From positions 806,001 through 870,000 of the forward strand of contig NZ_FOEI01000001.1 of assembly GCF_900110615.1 (NCBI RefSeq): 64,000 nucleotides of DNA, read 5' to 3'. Positions 34,946-43,987 of the stretch are shown here, piece by piece. Numbering within the stretch: the first letter of the stretch is position 1; every line of letters begins with the position of its first letter. Made by a program: the position numbers and the translations under genes. This stretch comes from Flavobacterium urocaniciphilum (GTDB taxonomy: Bacteria > Bacteroidota > Bacteroidia > Flavobacteriales > Flavobacteriaceae). The notes below the pieces were generated by a model that was not told where the DNA came from, did no database searches, and saw nothing but the letters and a program-made list of their open reading frames with translations.

Positions 34946-36778
34946 ATGAAAAAAAAATTACTTTTTATTGTTTTTTATGCAATTTCATTAAATGCACAAG
35001 TAGGAATTGGAACTACAACTCCTAATGCCATATTAGACATTAATTCTTCATTACCATCTCCCTCTACTGACAAAGCTGGATTACTTCCTCCTGTAGTAGA
35101 ATTAACGGCAACTAACTCAAATACAACAACAACAATTGGAGTAAATATAGTTAATCCTAATGGAGGTGGCGCACCTGCTCAAGGAACAATAGTATACAAT
35201 ACAAACACATCAGCTCCAGGACCATATCAAGTTACACCAGGATATTATTTTTATAACGGAACAATTTGGGAAAAAATTTCAAGCGGAACAAATACAAATT
35301 GGACTTTAATTGGAAACGCTGGAACAACTGCTGGAACAAACTTTATCGGCACAACAGATTCTCAAGACTTAAGATTTAAAACTGGTGGAATTAATCGATT
35401 TAACATTTCAAACACAAACGGACAATTACAATCTTATAACTTAGGAACAACTACAAATCCAACATATTCATTCCAAGGCGATCAAAACACAGGAATATGG
35501 AGTTCTGCTGCAGATAATTTAAATTTTTCTACTGATGGAACGCAGAGAATGATAATTGGTTCAAATGGTAATATTGGAGTATCAACTTCAGTACCTGCAA
35601 CAACAAAAATGGAAGTTTTAAGCTCAGGAACAGATGATGCGGTTTTTGGACATACACCAAATGTAGGTGGTGTTTTAGGAAGAGAAACAGATATCATTAT
35701 CGGAGTTCCACCTCAAACTATAAGCGGAGCAGGAGTTTTCGCGAGCAACCCAACTGCAGGCTATACAAGTTCATTTTCACAATCTACAGGCGCTGCAACT
35801 GTAGCAGCAAATATCAACTATTCTGATGTTTGGATGGCAAGCTATAATTATGTACAAAATGGAAGTGCTACTTATAATCCTTCCGCAAATTACAACCAAT
35901 TAAATATCACTAACAATACTTTAGGAGGAACTCAAGTCGCTTTAAAAACATATTTAAACAGAGGAACTTTAACTGGAAATCCAGGATTTTCTGTTGGAAT
36001 ACAAGGTATTGCAAATAGTCAAAACCAAGATTCATTTGGCGTTCAAGGTTCTGCTTTTTGCAACACAAATACAAGAGCTGGCGGCTATTTTGAATCATTA
36101 AATTACGCTGGAACTTCGCAGGCATATGCTTATGTAGGAACAACTGCAACAACTGGAGTAGCAAGAAAAATTATGGGAACTAATTCAGTTAGTGAAATAG
36201 TTCCAACAGAAAAACATGGCCGTGTAACATTAACTTGCCCAGAATCACCTGAATATTGGTATCAAGATTATGGCACAGTTCAAATGACTAATGGAAAAGC
36301 TACAATTATTTTAGATGAAATATTATCTGATATTATAATTGTAGACGAAGAAAATCCAATAAGAGTTATTTGCACACCTGTTGGCATGCCATTTTTCAAC
36401 GGTGTTACCATTATGAATCAAACCACAAATTCTGTTGAAATTTTAGAACTAAACGGAGGTAATCATTCAGGTAAACTACAATATCAAATCGTTGTAAAGC
36501 CTAAAACTGGATATGGAGAAGGAAGATTCCCTCAAGCACCTGGACCCGCATACTTAAAATCAGATAAAGAACCATTAGCTGCAAAAACTAAAAATCAACC
36601 AAATGATGGCAGAAAAATATTTCAATGGCCTGCTGACCATATTGTTTATAAATATAACCCTGAAGATTTTATTAAAATTGGAGATGTTGTTCCTGCCGGC
36701 CCCAATGCTGGTAAAATATTTTTAGGCAATGGAAAGTATAATGAAGGTAATCCTGCGACAGTAATTAATAAAAAATAA
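34946..36778 (+). CDS. Secreted tail-fibre-like surface protein
   Basis: The 610-residue protein has a signal peptide (MKKKLLFIVFYAISLNAQ) followed by VGIGTTTPNAILDINSS, the start shared with two other island proteins (50801-52063 and 55253-57352). A conserved module follows: YYFYNGTIWEKISSG, NWTLIGNAGTTAGTNFIGTTDSQDLRFKTGGINRF, and GNIGVSTSVPATTKMEVLSSG. The C-terminal 200 residues have no stalk-type repeats and contain PTEKHGRVTLTCPESPEYWYQDYG, seen in phage-like tail-spike accessory domains. No T9SS sorting domain is evident. It probably forms a trimeric fibre-like structure at the surface. A -7/box promoter and a terminator make it a single-gene unit. Confidence 0.68.
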   Translation: MKKKLLFIVFYAISLNAQVGIGTTTPNAILDINSSLPSPSTDKAGLLPPVVELTATNSNTTTTIGVNIVNPNGGGAPAQGTIVYNTNTSAPGPYQVTPGYYFYNGTIWEKISSGTNTNWTLIGNAGTTAGTNFIGTTDSQDLRFKTGGINRFNISNTNGQLQSYNLGTTTNPTYSFQGDQNTGIWSSAADNLNFSTDGTQRMIIGSNGNIGVSTSVPATTKMEVLSSGTDDAVFGHTPNVGGVLGRETDIIIGVPPQTISGAGVFASNPTAGYTSSFSQSTGAATVAANINYSDVWMASYNYVQNGSATYNPSANYNQLNITNNTLGGTQVALKTYLNRGTLTGNPGFSVGIQGIANSQNQDSFGVQGSAFCNTNTRAGGYFESLNYAGTSQAYAYVGTTATTGVARKIMGTNSVSEIVPTEKHGRVTLTCPESPEYWYQDYGTVQMTNGKATIILDEILSDIIIVDEENPIRVICTPVGMPFFNGVTIMNQTTNSVEILELNGGNHSGKLQYQIVVKPKTGYGEGRFPQAPGPAYLKSDKEPLAAKTKNQPNDGRKIFQWPADHIVYKYNPEDFIKIGDVVPAGPNAGKIFLGNGKYNEGNPATVINKK

Positions 36779-36795
36779 TATGATTAAATACAAAA

Positions 36796-36824
36796 AAAAC
36801 TCCAATTAAATTGGAGTTTTTTTT
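36796..36824. terminator. Bidirectional terminator
   Basis: AAACTCCAAT pairs with ATTGGAGTTT around TAA with A8 and T8 flanks. It separates the convergent genes at 34946 and 36837. Confidence 0.85.
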
Positions 36825-36836
36825 GTATTTAATTAT

Positions 36837-37187
36837 TTAATATGTGATCAGTTTATTTATTTTAAACAATAAATCTTGAACAAATCCATTTTTAAGCTTT
36901 GAAATATCAACACTTTTATTTTTAAGAAGTATATTAAATTCTTCATGAATATATTTTTTTTCTGTACAAATAATTATTCTATCTTTAAATAAACTATTGA
37001 ATTTAATAAAATCAATTGCATCAATAACATCATTTAAAACAAAAATACAAATATCATTATTATTTGTTGATTTAAAATTTAACATTTCACTTTCATTTAT
37101 TCTTAATAGATTAAAGTCATTAATCAATCTTTTTCTTAAAAAGAAATAAAAGTATTTTTTTTTATCATAAACATAAACATTTCGCAT
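36837..37187 (-). CDS. Small receiver-like protein (pseudo-REC)
   Basis: From the ATG at 37187 the product is 116 residues; an ATG at 37220 would lie inside a terminator hairpin. The pattern of strands and helices (NVYVYDKKKYFYFFLRKRL, FNLLRI, DICIFVLNDVIDAIDFIKF, RIIICTEKK, FVQDLLFKINKLI) resembles a CheY-like receiver. The third strand ends FVLND and no DD pair follows the first strand, so phosphorylation in the normal way is doubtful. It has no output domain. It may bind a partner such as the island kinase. The gene has an upstream triple half-site promoter and a leader hairpin. Confidence in the fold is low. Confidence 0.5.
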   Translation of the reverse strand: MRNVYVYDKKKYFYFFLRKRLINDFNLLRINESEMLNFKSTNNNDICIFVLNDVIDAIDFIKFNSLFKDRIIICTEKKYIHEEFNILLKNKSVDISKLKNGFVQDLLFKINKLITY

Positions 37188-37200
37188 AAAAATCATTTTA

Positions 37201-37250
37201 TAAAAAAACATAGCCACCATTGGTAGCTATGTTTATCAACCCAAGACTAT
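37201..37250 (-). terminator. Leader terminator/attenuator directly before the receiver-like gene
   Basis: On the minus strand ACATAGCTACC pairs with GGTGGCTATGT (one mismatch) and is followed by seven T, ending about 14 bases before the ATG. A second AAACATAG copy further 5' (37244-37251) could pair with the same CTATGT and block the hairpin, which is the layout of an attenuator. Confidence 0.5.
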
Positions 37251-37294
37251 GTTTTTAATAACTTTTAAAAACAAATATTAATAAATTATTTACT

Positions 37295-37369
37295 TAAAAA
37301 TAATAAAAAAAAATTATGAAAAACATTAAATGTAATAACTGTTTATATCAATGTAATATTCAGTAATAT
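37295..37369 (-). promoter_or_regulatory. Island promoter 2: three half-sites plus -7 element
   Basis: Plus-strand GTAATAA (37332-37338), GTAATAT (37353-37359) and GTAATAT (37363-37369) are minus-strand TTATTAC-type half-sites spaced 21 and 10 bases. Minus-strand TATTTTTA (37302-37295), one base from TAnnTTTG, lies 29 bases downstream of the nearest site. It drives the gene ending at 36837. Confidence 0.55.
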
Positions 37370-37382
37370 TTTAATTATTTTA

Positions 37383-37446
37383 TAAAAAAAAGACAGTGAA
37401 AGTCCCCTGCAAATTATTTAGAAGATATTATTTGCCAATCACTGTC
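37383..37446 (-). terminator. Long hairpin with T-run; second terminator or small-RNA terminator
   Basis: GACAGTGA (37392-37399) pairs with TCACTGTC (37439-37446), and inside it GCAAAT pairs with ATTTGC around a small loop. On the minus strand a run of eight T follows. It lies 100 bases beyond the kinase terminator. The 514-base gene-free interval 37221-37734 thus holds a leader hairpin, a promoter box, this structure and the kinase terminator, and otherwise only A/T-rich sequence. Confidence 0.5.
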
Positions 37447-37541
37447 AAAAAAATGATTTAATAACTAAAAAACATTTTTTTATCATTATTTTTTAAGTTT
37501 AAACCCACACATATATTCAATTTCATTAAAATCAATAATTA

Positions 37542-37580
37542 TTAAAAAACAAAGGCTGTGACACATTGCACAGCCTTTTA
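37542..37580 (-). terminator. Terminator of the histidine kinase gene
   Basis: AAAGGCTGTG pairs with CACAGCCTTT around ACACATTG; on the minus strand GTTTTTTAAT follows. It lies 155 bases after the kinase stop. Confidence 0.75.
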
Positions 37581-37734
37581 ACACAAAACATTAATTCATT
37601 TTAACCAACAAATATGAATTAACAAAAAATTTATTTTTTATATGCAAGTAGTATAATCAAAAATATAAATTTATATGATTATTAAATAAACAATGTAATA
37701 AATGGTCAAAATAACGTAATCTTTACCCAAAAAA

Positions 37735-40563
37735 TTAATATTTATTATTTTTTTTCATTAACGGTAATTTTAATAAAACTTTAGTTCCTTTTATATTTTT
37801 ATTTTCATCTAATAAATTATCAATTTCATATTTATAATCTAAAGAATCTATTTTACTCATTATAATTAATCTTTCTTTAATTATTGAAATCCCATATGAT
37901 TTTTTATTAGATTTTTCATTTTCAATTAACAGTCCAATACCATTATCAATTATCTCAATAAAAAGATAATTCTCATCTGTATTTATTTGTAATTTTATAA
38001 AAAAATTATTATTATTCTTAAAGCCATGAACAATACTATTTTCAATAATAGGTTGTAAAATCATATTTGGAATTAAAATATTATCTAAATCAATTTTGTT
38101 TATTACAATAAATTCAATTAAAATATTCCTTTTTAAACTTTCAAATTCAATACATTTATTTAAATACAAGACTTCATCTTTCAATGTTGAAAAATCATTA
38201 TTTACATTTTCTAAAGTTGCTCTTAAAAGATTAGAAAATTTCAAAATATAATTATTCACACTTAACTCATCTTTTAAAAATATATAAGATTGAAGATTAT
38301 TTATTGAATTAAATATAAAATGAGGATTCATTTGAGCTCTTAAACTTTTCATTTCCAAATTCGTTAACTTTAACTTCAATTTGTTTTTTTTTCTATTTAA
38401 ATTCACAAAATAAAAAGAAATAAAAAATGTTGAAATTATTAATAAGAAAATAATTAAAATTTTAAACAAAAATGTTTCCCAAAAATAAGGTTTCACTTTA
38501 AAAATAATACTCTTATAGTCAATTGGAGTATTTATATTATTATTAGAAATTTTTAATTCTAATTTATATAAATTAGGCATTAAATTATTAAATGTGAGTT
38601 CATTGTTTTTCAATAAAACCCAATTTGTATCATTTATTTTATAAAAAATTTTATATTTTTTTAAATTATTAAAAGATTTAATTGATAAGTTAATATTCAA
38701 ATCATTATCATTCCTGTCTAAAATAAAATTATTAACTAATTTATCTTTTATTTTTGAATTAATATTTAAAATATCAATTTTAGCATCATCATAAATTTCA
38801 TCATTATAAAAACTCTTTTCAACTTTACTGAAGCCTTTATTCGTAAATAGATATGTTATATCATCTATCAAAATTAAATCGACTATTTTGCCCTCAATTA
38901 ACCCGTTTTCAATAGTTAAAATTTTATCTAAAACAATTTTGTTATGAGAATTTAAATTAAAAACATAAAGTCCTCCATAAGTATATACTAAAATTTTATT
39001 ATTTTTTTTATTATAAAATAATTTTATTATATTTTCATTAATAAAGAAATTACTTTTAATTTTTAAATCTTTATCTAATATCTGAATCTTTCCTTCATTT
39101 GATGCGACTATTAAGTTATAATCATTTATCTTTACTATAGAATTAATAAATTTAATATTCTTTTTAAGTGTTTGTTTTTTTAACAAATTATAATAAATTA
39201 ATTCTTCTTCATTTGATAAAACAAAACCATCATTAAAACTAAAGAAATCATTAAATCTGATTGAATTTTCATTTGAAAAAATTTTACCTTTTTTTAACGA
39301 AAATAATCCTCTTCCTATTATACAATAATAATCCTCTTTAAAGTATAATAAAGTTTTTAAACCTTTTAATTCGAATTTAAATTTCTTTTTTAAATTATTC
39401 AAATCTGAATAATATACTTCTCCATTATTATAAAAATAAAACAATCTTTTTTTGATAATTTTAATATCCTTAATTTCATAATTGAATTTTACTGTATCAA
39501 TTATTGATTTTTTTTTAATGTTATATATAAAAATTTTATTTTCAGATAATAAATAAAAAGCATCACTACTTGAAGTTACTTTCTTAATTTTAAAATTAAA
39601 ATTAAAATTTAAAATATCTCTATAATTTTCAGGAATAAAAGTTAATTCCAAATTTTCCGATATAACCCAAACATTAAATTTTTTATCAATAAATAATTTA
39701 TTTATGTCTTTTAAATTTATTGGTAAACTATTAATGTAATCAGTAATTTTTTTATTAAATATTCCATTATAATAAACTAATACCTTATTTTGATTATTTA
39801 ATAATATTAGAAATTTATCGTCAATTCTTGAAATAATTTTAAAATTATAATTTGAGTCTAGACTTGGATCTATAATAAAATAATTTTGATTATTATATAC
39901 TTTAAATTTATTAGGTATAAACCTATAAAAAGGGTTGTAATTACTAGATTGAGTATCGTAATAAGCAAAAGAATTTTTCATTAAAAAGTTAACAACTTGA
40001 ACTTTTGATAATTTACTTTTCTTACTATTATTTTCTCTAATAATTACATCTTCTTTATCATATTGTAATTTTATTCGATTTCCATTTACATATTCAAATA
40101 AAGAATTCTTTCTTTTTAATGTTAAATTGTTTTTAGATAAATAATAAGTTTTTAATTTATATAGTGGATTAATAAAAAGAGTGTCTTTATTTTCAAAAAA
40201 ACGAACTAAACCCTTAATTTCATTACTTTTTTTTATTTTATATACTATATTGTTTTGCACATAATAAAGACCTGAAAAATAACCACTTAACCAAACTCTA
40301 TTTTTAGTATCTATATAAATATTAAAAATATCATTTGAAGGTAAACCTGAATTTAAATCAAACTTGACAAAAGTGTTTCCATTAAATTTTAACACACCGT
40401 TATCTGTTGCAATCCAAATATATCCATTGTTATCTTGTGTTAAAGTATAAACATTTTCTATTATTTTTCTTTGTGCAGAAAAAGACTTAATTGAATTATA
40501 AGTTTGTCCATAAACAAATTTTATATTCAAAATAAAAAAAACAAAAAAATATAGTATCTTCAC
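37735..40563 (-). CDS. Propeller-type sensor histidine kinase (Reg_prop / LytS-like)
   Basis: The 942-residue membrane kinase starts at a GTG. Parts in order: signal peptide (ends KFVYGQ), a periplasmic two-component-regulator beta-propeller (about 25-610, e.g. IENVYTLTQDNNGYIWIATDNGVLKFNG), a Y_Y_Y-like domain (about 625-690), one transmembrane helix (FLFKILIIFLLIISTFFISFYFV), a short coiled coil, and a His_kinase/HATPase pair with MKSLRAQMNPHFIFNSINNLQ and ILQPIIENSIVHGF, DNGIGL. This is the LytS/YehU class. It is divergent from the LytTR regulator with 27 bases between start codons, so the pair is a two-component system. The coding sequence is strikingly A/T-rich. Confidence 0.88.
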   Translation of the reverse strand: MKILYFFVFFILNIKFVYGQTYNSIKSFSAQRKIIENVYTLTQDNNGYIWIATDNGVLKFNGNTFVKFDLNSGLPSNDIFNIYIDTKNRVWLSGYFSGLYYVQNNIVYKIKKSNEIKGLVRFFENKDTLFINPLYKLKTYYLSKNNLTLKRKNSLFEYVNGNRIKLQYDKEDVIIRENNSKKSKLSKVQVVNFLMKNSFAYYDTQSSNYNPFYRFIPNKFKVYNNQNYFIIDPSLDSNYNFKIISRIDDKFLILLNNQNKVLVYYNGIFNKKITDYINSLPINLKDINKLFIDKKFNVWVISENLELTFIPENYRDILNFNFNFKIKKVTSSSDAFYLLSENKIFIYNIKKKSIIDTVKFNYEIKDIKIIKKRLFYFYNNGEVYYSDLNNLKKKFKFELKGLKTLLYFKEDYYCIIGRGLFSLKKGKIFSNENSIRFNDFFSFNDGFVLSNEEELIYYNLLKKQTLKKNIKFINSIVKINDYNLIVASNEGKIQILDKDLKIKSNFFINENIIKLFYNKKNNKILVYTYGGLYVFNLNSHNKIVLDKILTIENGLIEGKIVDLILIDDITYLFTNKGFSKVEKSFYNDEIYDDAKIDILNINSKIKDKLVNNFILDRNDNDLNINLSIKSFNNLKKYKIFYKINDTNWVLLKNNELTFNNLMPNLYKLELKISNNNINTPIDYKSIIFKVKPYFWETFLFKILIIFLLIISTFFISFYFVNLNRKKNKLKLKLTNLEMKSLRAQMNPHFIFNSINNLQSYIFLKDELSVNNYILKFSNLLRATLENVNNDFSTLKDEVLYLNKCIEFESLKRNILIEFIVINKIDLDNILIPNMILQPIIENSIVHGFKNNNNFFIKLQINTDENYLFIEIIDNGIGLLIENEKSNKKSYGISIIKERLIIMSKIDSLDYKYEIDNLLDENKNIKGTKVLLKLPLMKKNNKY

Positions 40564-40590
40564 AAAAGATTTTTTTTAATTAACAAATTT

Positions 40591-41337
40591 ATGACAAAAT
40601 ATGATGCCATTTTAGTAGATGATGAAGAAAATAATATTGTTATCTTAGATTTTTTTATAAAAAAATTTTGTCCTTCTATAAATATAGTAAAAACATGTAT
40701 TAATTTAGAAGAAACAATTTTAGCAATAAATAAATACAAACCTTCAATTGCTTTTTTAGACATCCAAATTAATGAAAATCAAATTTTTGAAGTATTAGAC
40801 AAAATTGATATTAGTGAAATAGAAATTATTTTTGTAACTGCTTATGATGAATTTGCATTAAAAGCATTTAAATATAATGCTATTGATTATGTTTTAAAAC
40901 CTATATCAATTGAAGATTTAATTTTAGCTACTAATAAAGCTATTCAAAGAATTGAAGAGAAAAAAATATTTGAAAATGAAATTTTTAAAAGAAATAAACT
41001 AAAAAGTAAAGATTTATTTTTAACTGTTCATTCTTTAGATAAAATTGACATAATTAATTTTGAAGAAATTATATTTTGTAAATCAGACGGTAGATATACT
41101 ATATTCTTTTTAAGGAATAATGAACAAATAATGGCATGCAAAAACATAGGAGAATATGAAGAATTATTGACTTTTAACAACTTTTACAGAATACATCACT
41201 CATATATTGTAAACATATCATATATATTGAAAATAAACAAAAAAGCAGGATATTATTGTGAAATGAAAAATGGTGCAATGATTCCAATTTCAAGAAGAAA
41301 ACAAGATGGTATTAACAAACTACTTAACATAAAATAA
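40591..41337 (+). CDS. LytTR-family response regulator
   Basis: The 248-residue protein has a receiver domain (1-120) with acidic pair DDE (10-12), phospho-acceptor Asp 57 in AFLDIQ, Thr in FVTAYDEF and Lys in YVLKPIS. A LytTR DNA-binding domain (about 145-248) follows, with FEEIIFCKSDGRYTIFFL, LTFNNFYRIHHSYIVNISYI and PISRRKQDGINKLL. LytTR proteins bind pairs of short direct repeats about 21 bases apart, which is exactly the spacing seen in six island promoters. It pairs with the divergent kinase and is the prime candidate for their activator. Confidence 0.92.
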   Translation: MTKYDAILVDDEENNIVILDFFIKKFCPSINIVKTCINLEETILAINKYKPSIAFLDIQINENQIFEVLDKIDISEIEIIFVTAYDEFALKAFKYNAIDYVLKPISIEDLILATNKAIQRIEEKKIFENEIFKRNKLKSKDLFLTVHSLDKIDIINFEEIIFCKSDGRYTIFFLRNNEQIMACKNIGEYEELLTFNNFYRIHHSYIVNISYILKINKKAGYYCEMKNGAMIPISRRKQDGINKLLNIK

Positions 41338-41343
41338 TTGTGC

Positions 41344-42015
41344 TTATAATAATTTCAACTCTTTTATTTTTACTAACATATCATGATCTGTAGAATTATT
41401 TAAATTTAAATATTCTTTTATTTTTCTTTTTCTTTTTTCAATAGAACTTATACTAATTCCTAATTTATAAGAAATACTTTTATTTGACAAACCCATTGAT
41501 AATAATTTTATTATCTCTCTATTTTTATAATCAAAAAAAATATTTTTATTATCATAATAGATTTTGTTAAGTTGCGTTAATACATTTTTGCTAAAAAATT
41601 GATTCCCATTTATGATTAATTGAAATGCTGAGATTAACTCATCAGAACTAAGATCTGATTTTATTATAATACCCTGAGGATTTATTTTACTTTTAATTTC
41701 AAAAAGTATAAAAGTTTCAATACTACTTGTAATAAAAACAATTTTGGCATAAGGTATTTTATTTAAAACTATTTTTGCTAAATCAATACCTGAATATATA
41801 TTTTTTTCTTTATAAATTTGGATGCTATAATCTATTAATACTAGATTAAAAAGAGGATTATTATCTAAAATATCAAATGCTTCTTTACTATTATTTACAG
41901 TTATAACACTTTTTTCAAAATCAAATTCACAATAATCTAACAACAATTTATATCCTTCTATAATTAGTGGATGATCATCTATTATTAATATATTATATTT
42001 TAAATTTAATATCAT
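41344..42015 (-). CDS. NarL/LuxR-family response regulator
   Basis: The 223-residue protein has a receiver domain (about 8-130) with IIDDHPLIIEGYKLLL and phospho-acceptor Asp 62 (LVLIDYS), then a GerE-type helix-turn-helix (about 165-215: REIIKLLSMGLSNKSISYKLGISISSIEKRKRKI). It is an orphan with no adjacent kinase, probably using the island kinase or another. It follows the adhesin operon on the same strand, but a strong terminator ends only one base-run before its ATG, so expression may depend on readthrough. It converges with the LytTR gene, six bases apart. Confidence 0.88.
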   Translation of the reverse strand: MILNLKYNILIIDDHPLIIEGYKLLLDYCEFDFEKSVITVNNSKEAFDILDNNPLFNLVLIDYSIQIYKEKNIYSGIDLAKIVLNKIPYAKIVFITSSIETFILFEIKSKINPQGIIIKSDLSSDELISAFQLIINGNQFFSKNVLTQLNKIYYDNKNIFFDYKNREIIKLLSMGLSNKSISYKLGISISSIEKRKRKIKEYLNLNNSTDHDMLVKIKELKLL

Positions 42016-42044
42016 AAAAAAAGAGGCAATAAAAATTGCCTCTG
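42016..42044 (-). terminator. Terminator between OmpA gene and response regulator, abutting the ATG
   Basis: On the minus strand AGAGGCAAT pairs with ATTGCCTCT around TTTT and runs into seven T, and the next codon is the response regulator's ATG at 42015. No room is left for a separate promoter or ribosome-binding site. Confidence 0.75.
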
Positions 42045-42057
42045 TATAATTTAATAT

Positions 42058-43977
42058 TTAATCTACAATAAATTCACTTCTTCTGTTCAATTGATGTTCT
42101 TCCTCATTACAATCTACACCATCTTTACAATTGTTTAATAATTTATCTTCTCCAAAGCCAAATGAAACTAAACGATTTCTATTTATTCCTTTTGAAACTA
42201 AATACTCTAAAGTCGATTTAGCTCTTTTCTCAGATAATTTTCTATTATAAATATTACTACCTCTTGAGTCAGTATGTGATTTTATTATTACATTTATATC
42301 TGGGAATTGATTCATTACAATTAAGATTTTTTGTAAATCAACTTCAGCATCTCTTCTAATATTAAATTTATCAAAATCAAATTGTATATCTTTAATATTT
42401 AAGTATTTTGCTAAATCAGTTCCTTTTGTAATTTGATTTTTAATTCTCGGTAAAGCTAAAATAATTTTGTTTGAGTTATTTGGCGCACTAAGTTCAATTG
42501 TTTCATGATCTGTAGATTCAGCTTTTAAATATGCTAAAGGTTTATTCATCACATTATTAAAAGTAAATTCTCCTTTATCATTTGTAGTTACTTTTCCTAT
42601 TTCATTATGTAATTTATCATAAATTGTTACTGTTGAATTTTGAAGTGGTTCGTTGTTTTCTTTATCAACTACTACACCTTCAAAAATTGTATTTGTTTCA
42701 AGCTTTTTAATTTCAATGAAACTGTATATATCATCTTTTCCTTTTCCGCCTTCTCGGTTTGAAGTAAAGAATCCATATTTTGAATTATTTAGTTTACAAA
42801 AAGAAAAATCATCAAATGAGCTATTAACAGGTTTACCTATGTTATTAATCTTATTATTAAAATTTTTATCATTAATACTTGTTACAAATACATCTAATCC
42901 TCCTAAACCTAAATGTCCATCAGATGAAAAATACAATTCATCTTCAATTATAAATGGAAAGGTTTCTTTACCTTGAGTATTAATATTATTTCCCAAATTA
43001 TTAGGCAATCCAAAACCATTATCTTGAATATCTACATAATAAATATCTGAGTCTCCAAAACCTCCAGGCATATCTGACACAAAATAAAGTTTTGTTTCAT
43101 CTGGGTTTAACATTGGATGTGCACAATTAAAATCGTTATTATTAAATGGTAATTCAGTTACATTAGTCCATTTGCCATTTACAAAATCCGCTTTAAAAAT
43201 TTTCAATAAATTTACTTTTCCTGAGTTTATTTTTTTATTCTTTAAAACATTATTTCGAGTGAAATACATCGTTTTGCCATCTTTTGTGAACACTGGACTT
43301 GATTCATGAAAAAGTGATTGTATTTCTTCAGAAAAAAATCTAACATTACTTACCTTTCCATTTTCTTTACCAATTGTAGCACTATACAATGCAGAAAAAT
43401 AATCTGAAGTCCAATCATCTCTTTTTGATTTACCTTTTTCAGGTAATCTTGAAGATGAGAAAACTAACGTATCTTTATTAATTGCGGCACCGTAATCTGA
43501 AAATTCCGTATTAATCCCTAGATTCTCAATTTTAAAACGATTCGAATTATTTTCAATTTCTAAAAGATAGTTTTTATTCTTATTAAATTCTTTAGATCTT
43601 GTATCATCTGCATTAGATTTAGCAAATTTAGTTAAATATTCATCTGCTAACTTTGTGTTTCCAACAGATTTTAAAGTTTGTGAATATCTGTAATAGTATA
43701 TATTATCAACTTTTTCATTTAATTGAAATAATTCAGCATACCATTTATTTGCAGACAAAAAATCTGAATTAAAGAAATAAGAATCTCCTAGTTTCTGAAA
43801 TAATTCTACAGATTTATAACCACTATTTGCTACTTTTTCATATACTTCGATTGATTTTATATAAGAAAGATTATTATATAATTTATCTCCTTTAGAAAGA
43901 ACTCTATTGTCTTCCTGAGAAAATGCTGAACTAAATATAGTTAAAGCAATTATTGTAAGTTTAATTTTTTTAATCAT
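42058..43977 (-). CDS. TPR/PD40/OmpA-family outer-membrane protein of the adhesin operon
   Basis: From the ATG at 43977 the protein has 639 residues: signal peptide (ends SSAFSQ), TPR-like helices (about 30-130), PD40 beta-propeller repeats (about 170-430: HESSPVFTKDGKTMYFTRNN, CAHPMLNPDETKLYFVSDMPGGFGDSDIYYVD), a carboxypeptidase regulatory-like domain (FEGVVVDKENNEPLQNSTVTI), and an OmpA domain (about 540-639) with the peptidoglycan-binding HTDSRGSNIYNRKLSEKRA. Such proteins accompany SprF/PorP-type exporters of T9SS adhesins. It is the last gene of a five-gene operon, ten bases from the SprF gene. Confidence 0.87.
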   Translation of the reverse strand: MIKKIKLTIIALTIFSSAFSQEDNRVLSKGDKLYNNLSYIKSIEVYEKVANSGYKSVELFQKLGDSYFFNSDFLSANKWYAELFQLNEKVDNIYYYRYSQTLKSVGNTKLADEYLTKFAKSNADDTRSKEFNKNKNYLLEIENNSNRFKIENLGINTEFSDYGAAINKDTLVFSSSRLPEKGKSKRDDWTSDYFSALYSATIGKENGKVSNVRFFSEEIQSLFHESSPVFTKDGKTMYFTRNNVLKNKKINSGKVNLLKIFKADFVNGKWTNVTELPFNNNDFNCAHPMLNPDETKLYFVSDMPGGFGDSDIYYVDIQDNGFGLPNNLGNNINTQGKETFPFIIEDELYFSSDGHLGLGGLDVFVTSINDKNFNNKINNIGKPVNSSFDDFSFCKLNNSKYGFFTSNREGGKGKDDIYSFIEIKKLETNTIFEGVVVDKENNEPLQNSTVTIYDKLHNEIGKVTTNDKGEFTFNNVMNKPLAYLKAESTDHETIELSAPNNSNKIILALPRIKNQITKGTDLAKYLNIKDIQFDFDKFNIRRDAEVDLQKILIVMNQFPDINVIIKSHTDSRGSNIYNRKLSEKRAKSTLEYLVSKGINRNRLVSFGFGEDKLLNNCKDGVDCNEEEHQLNRRSEFIVD

Positions 43978-43987
43978 AATTATATTA

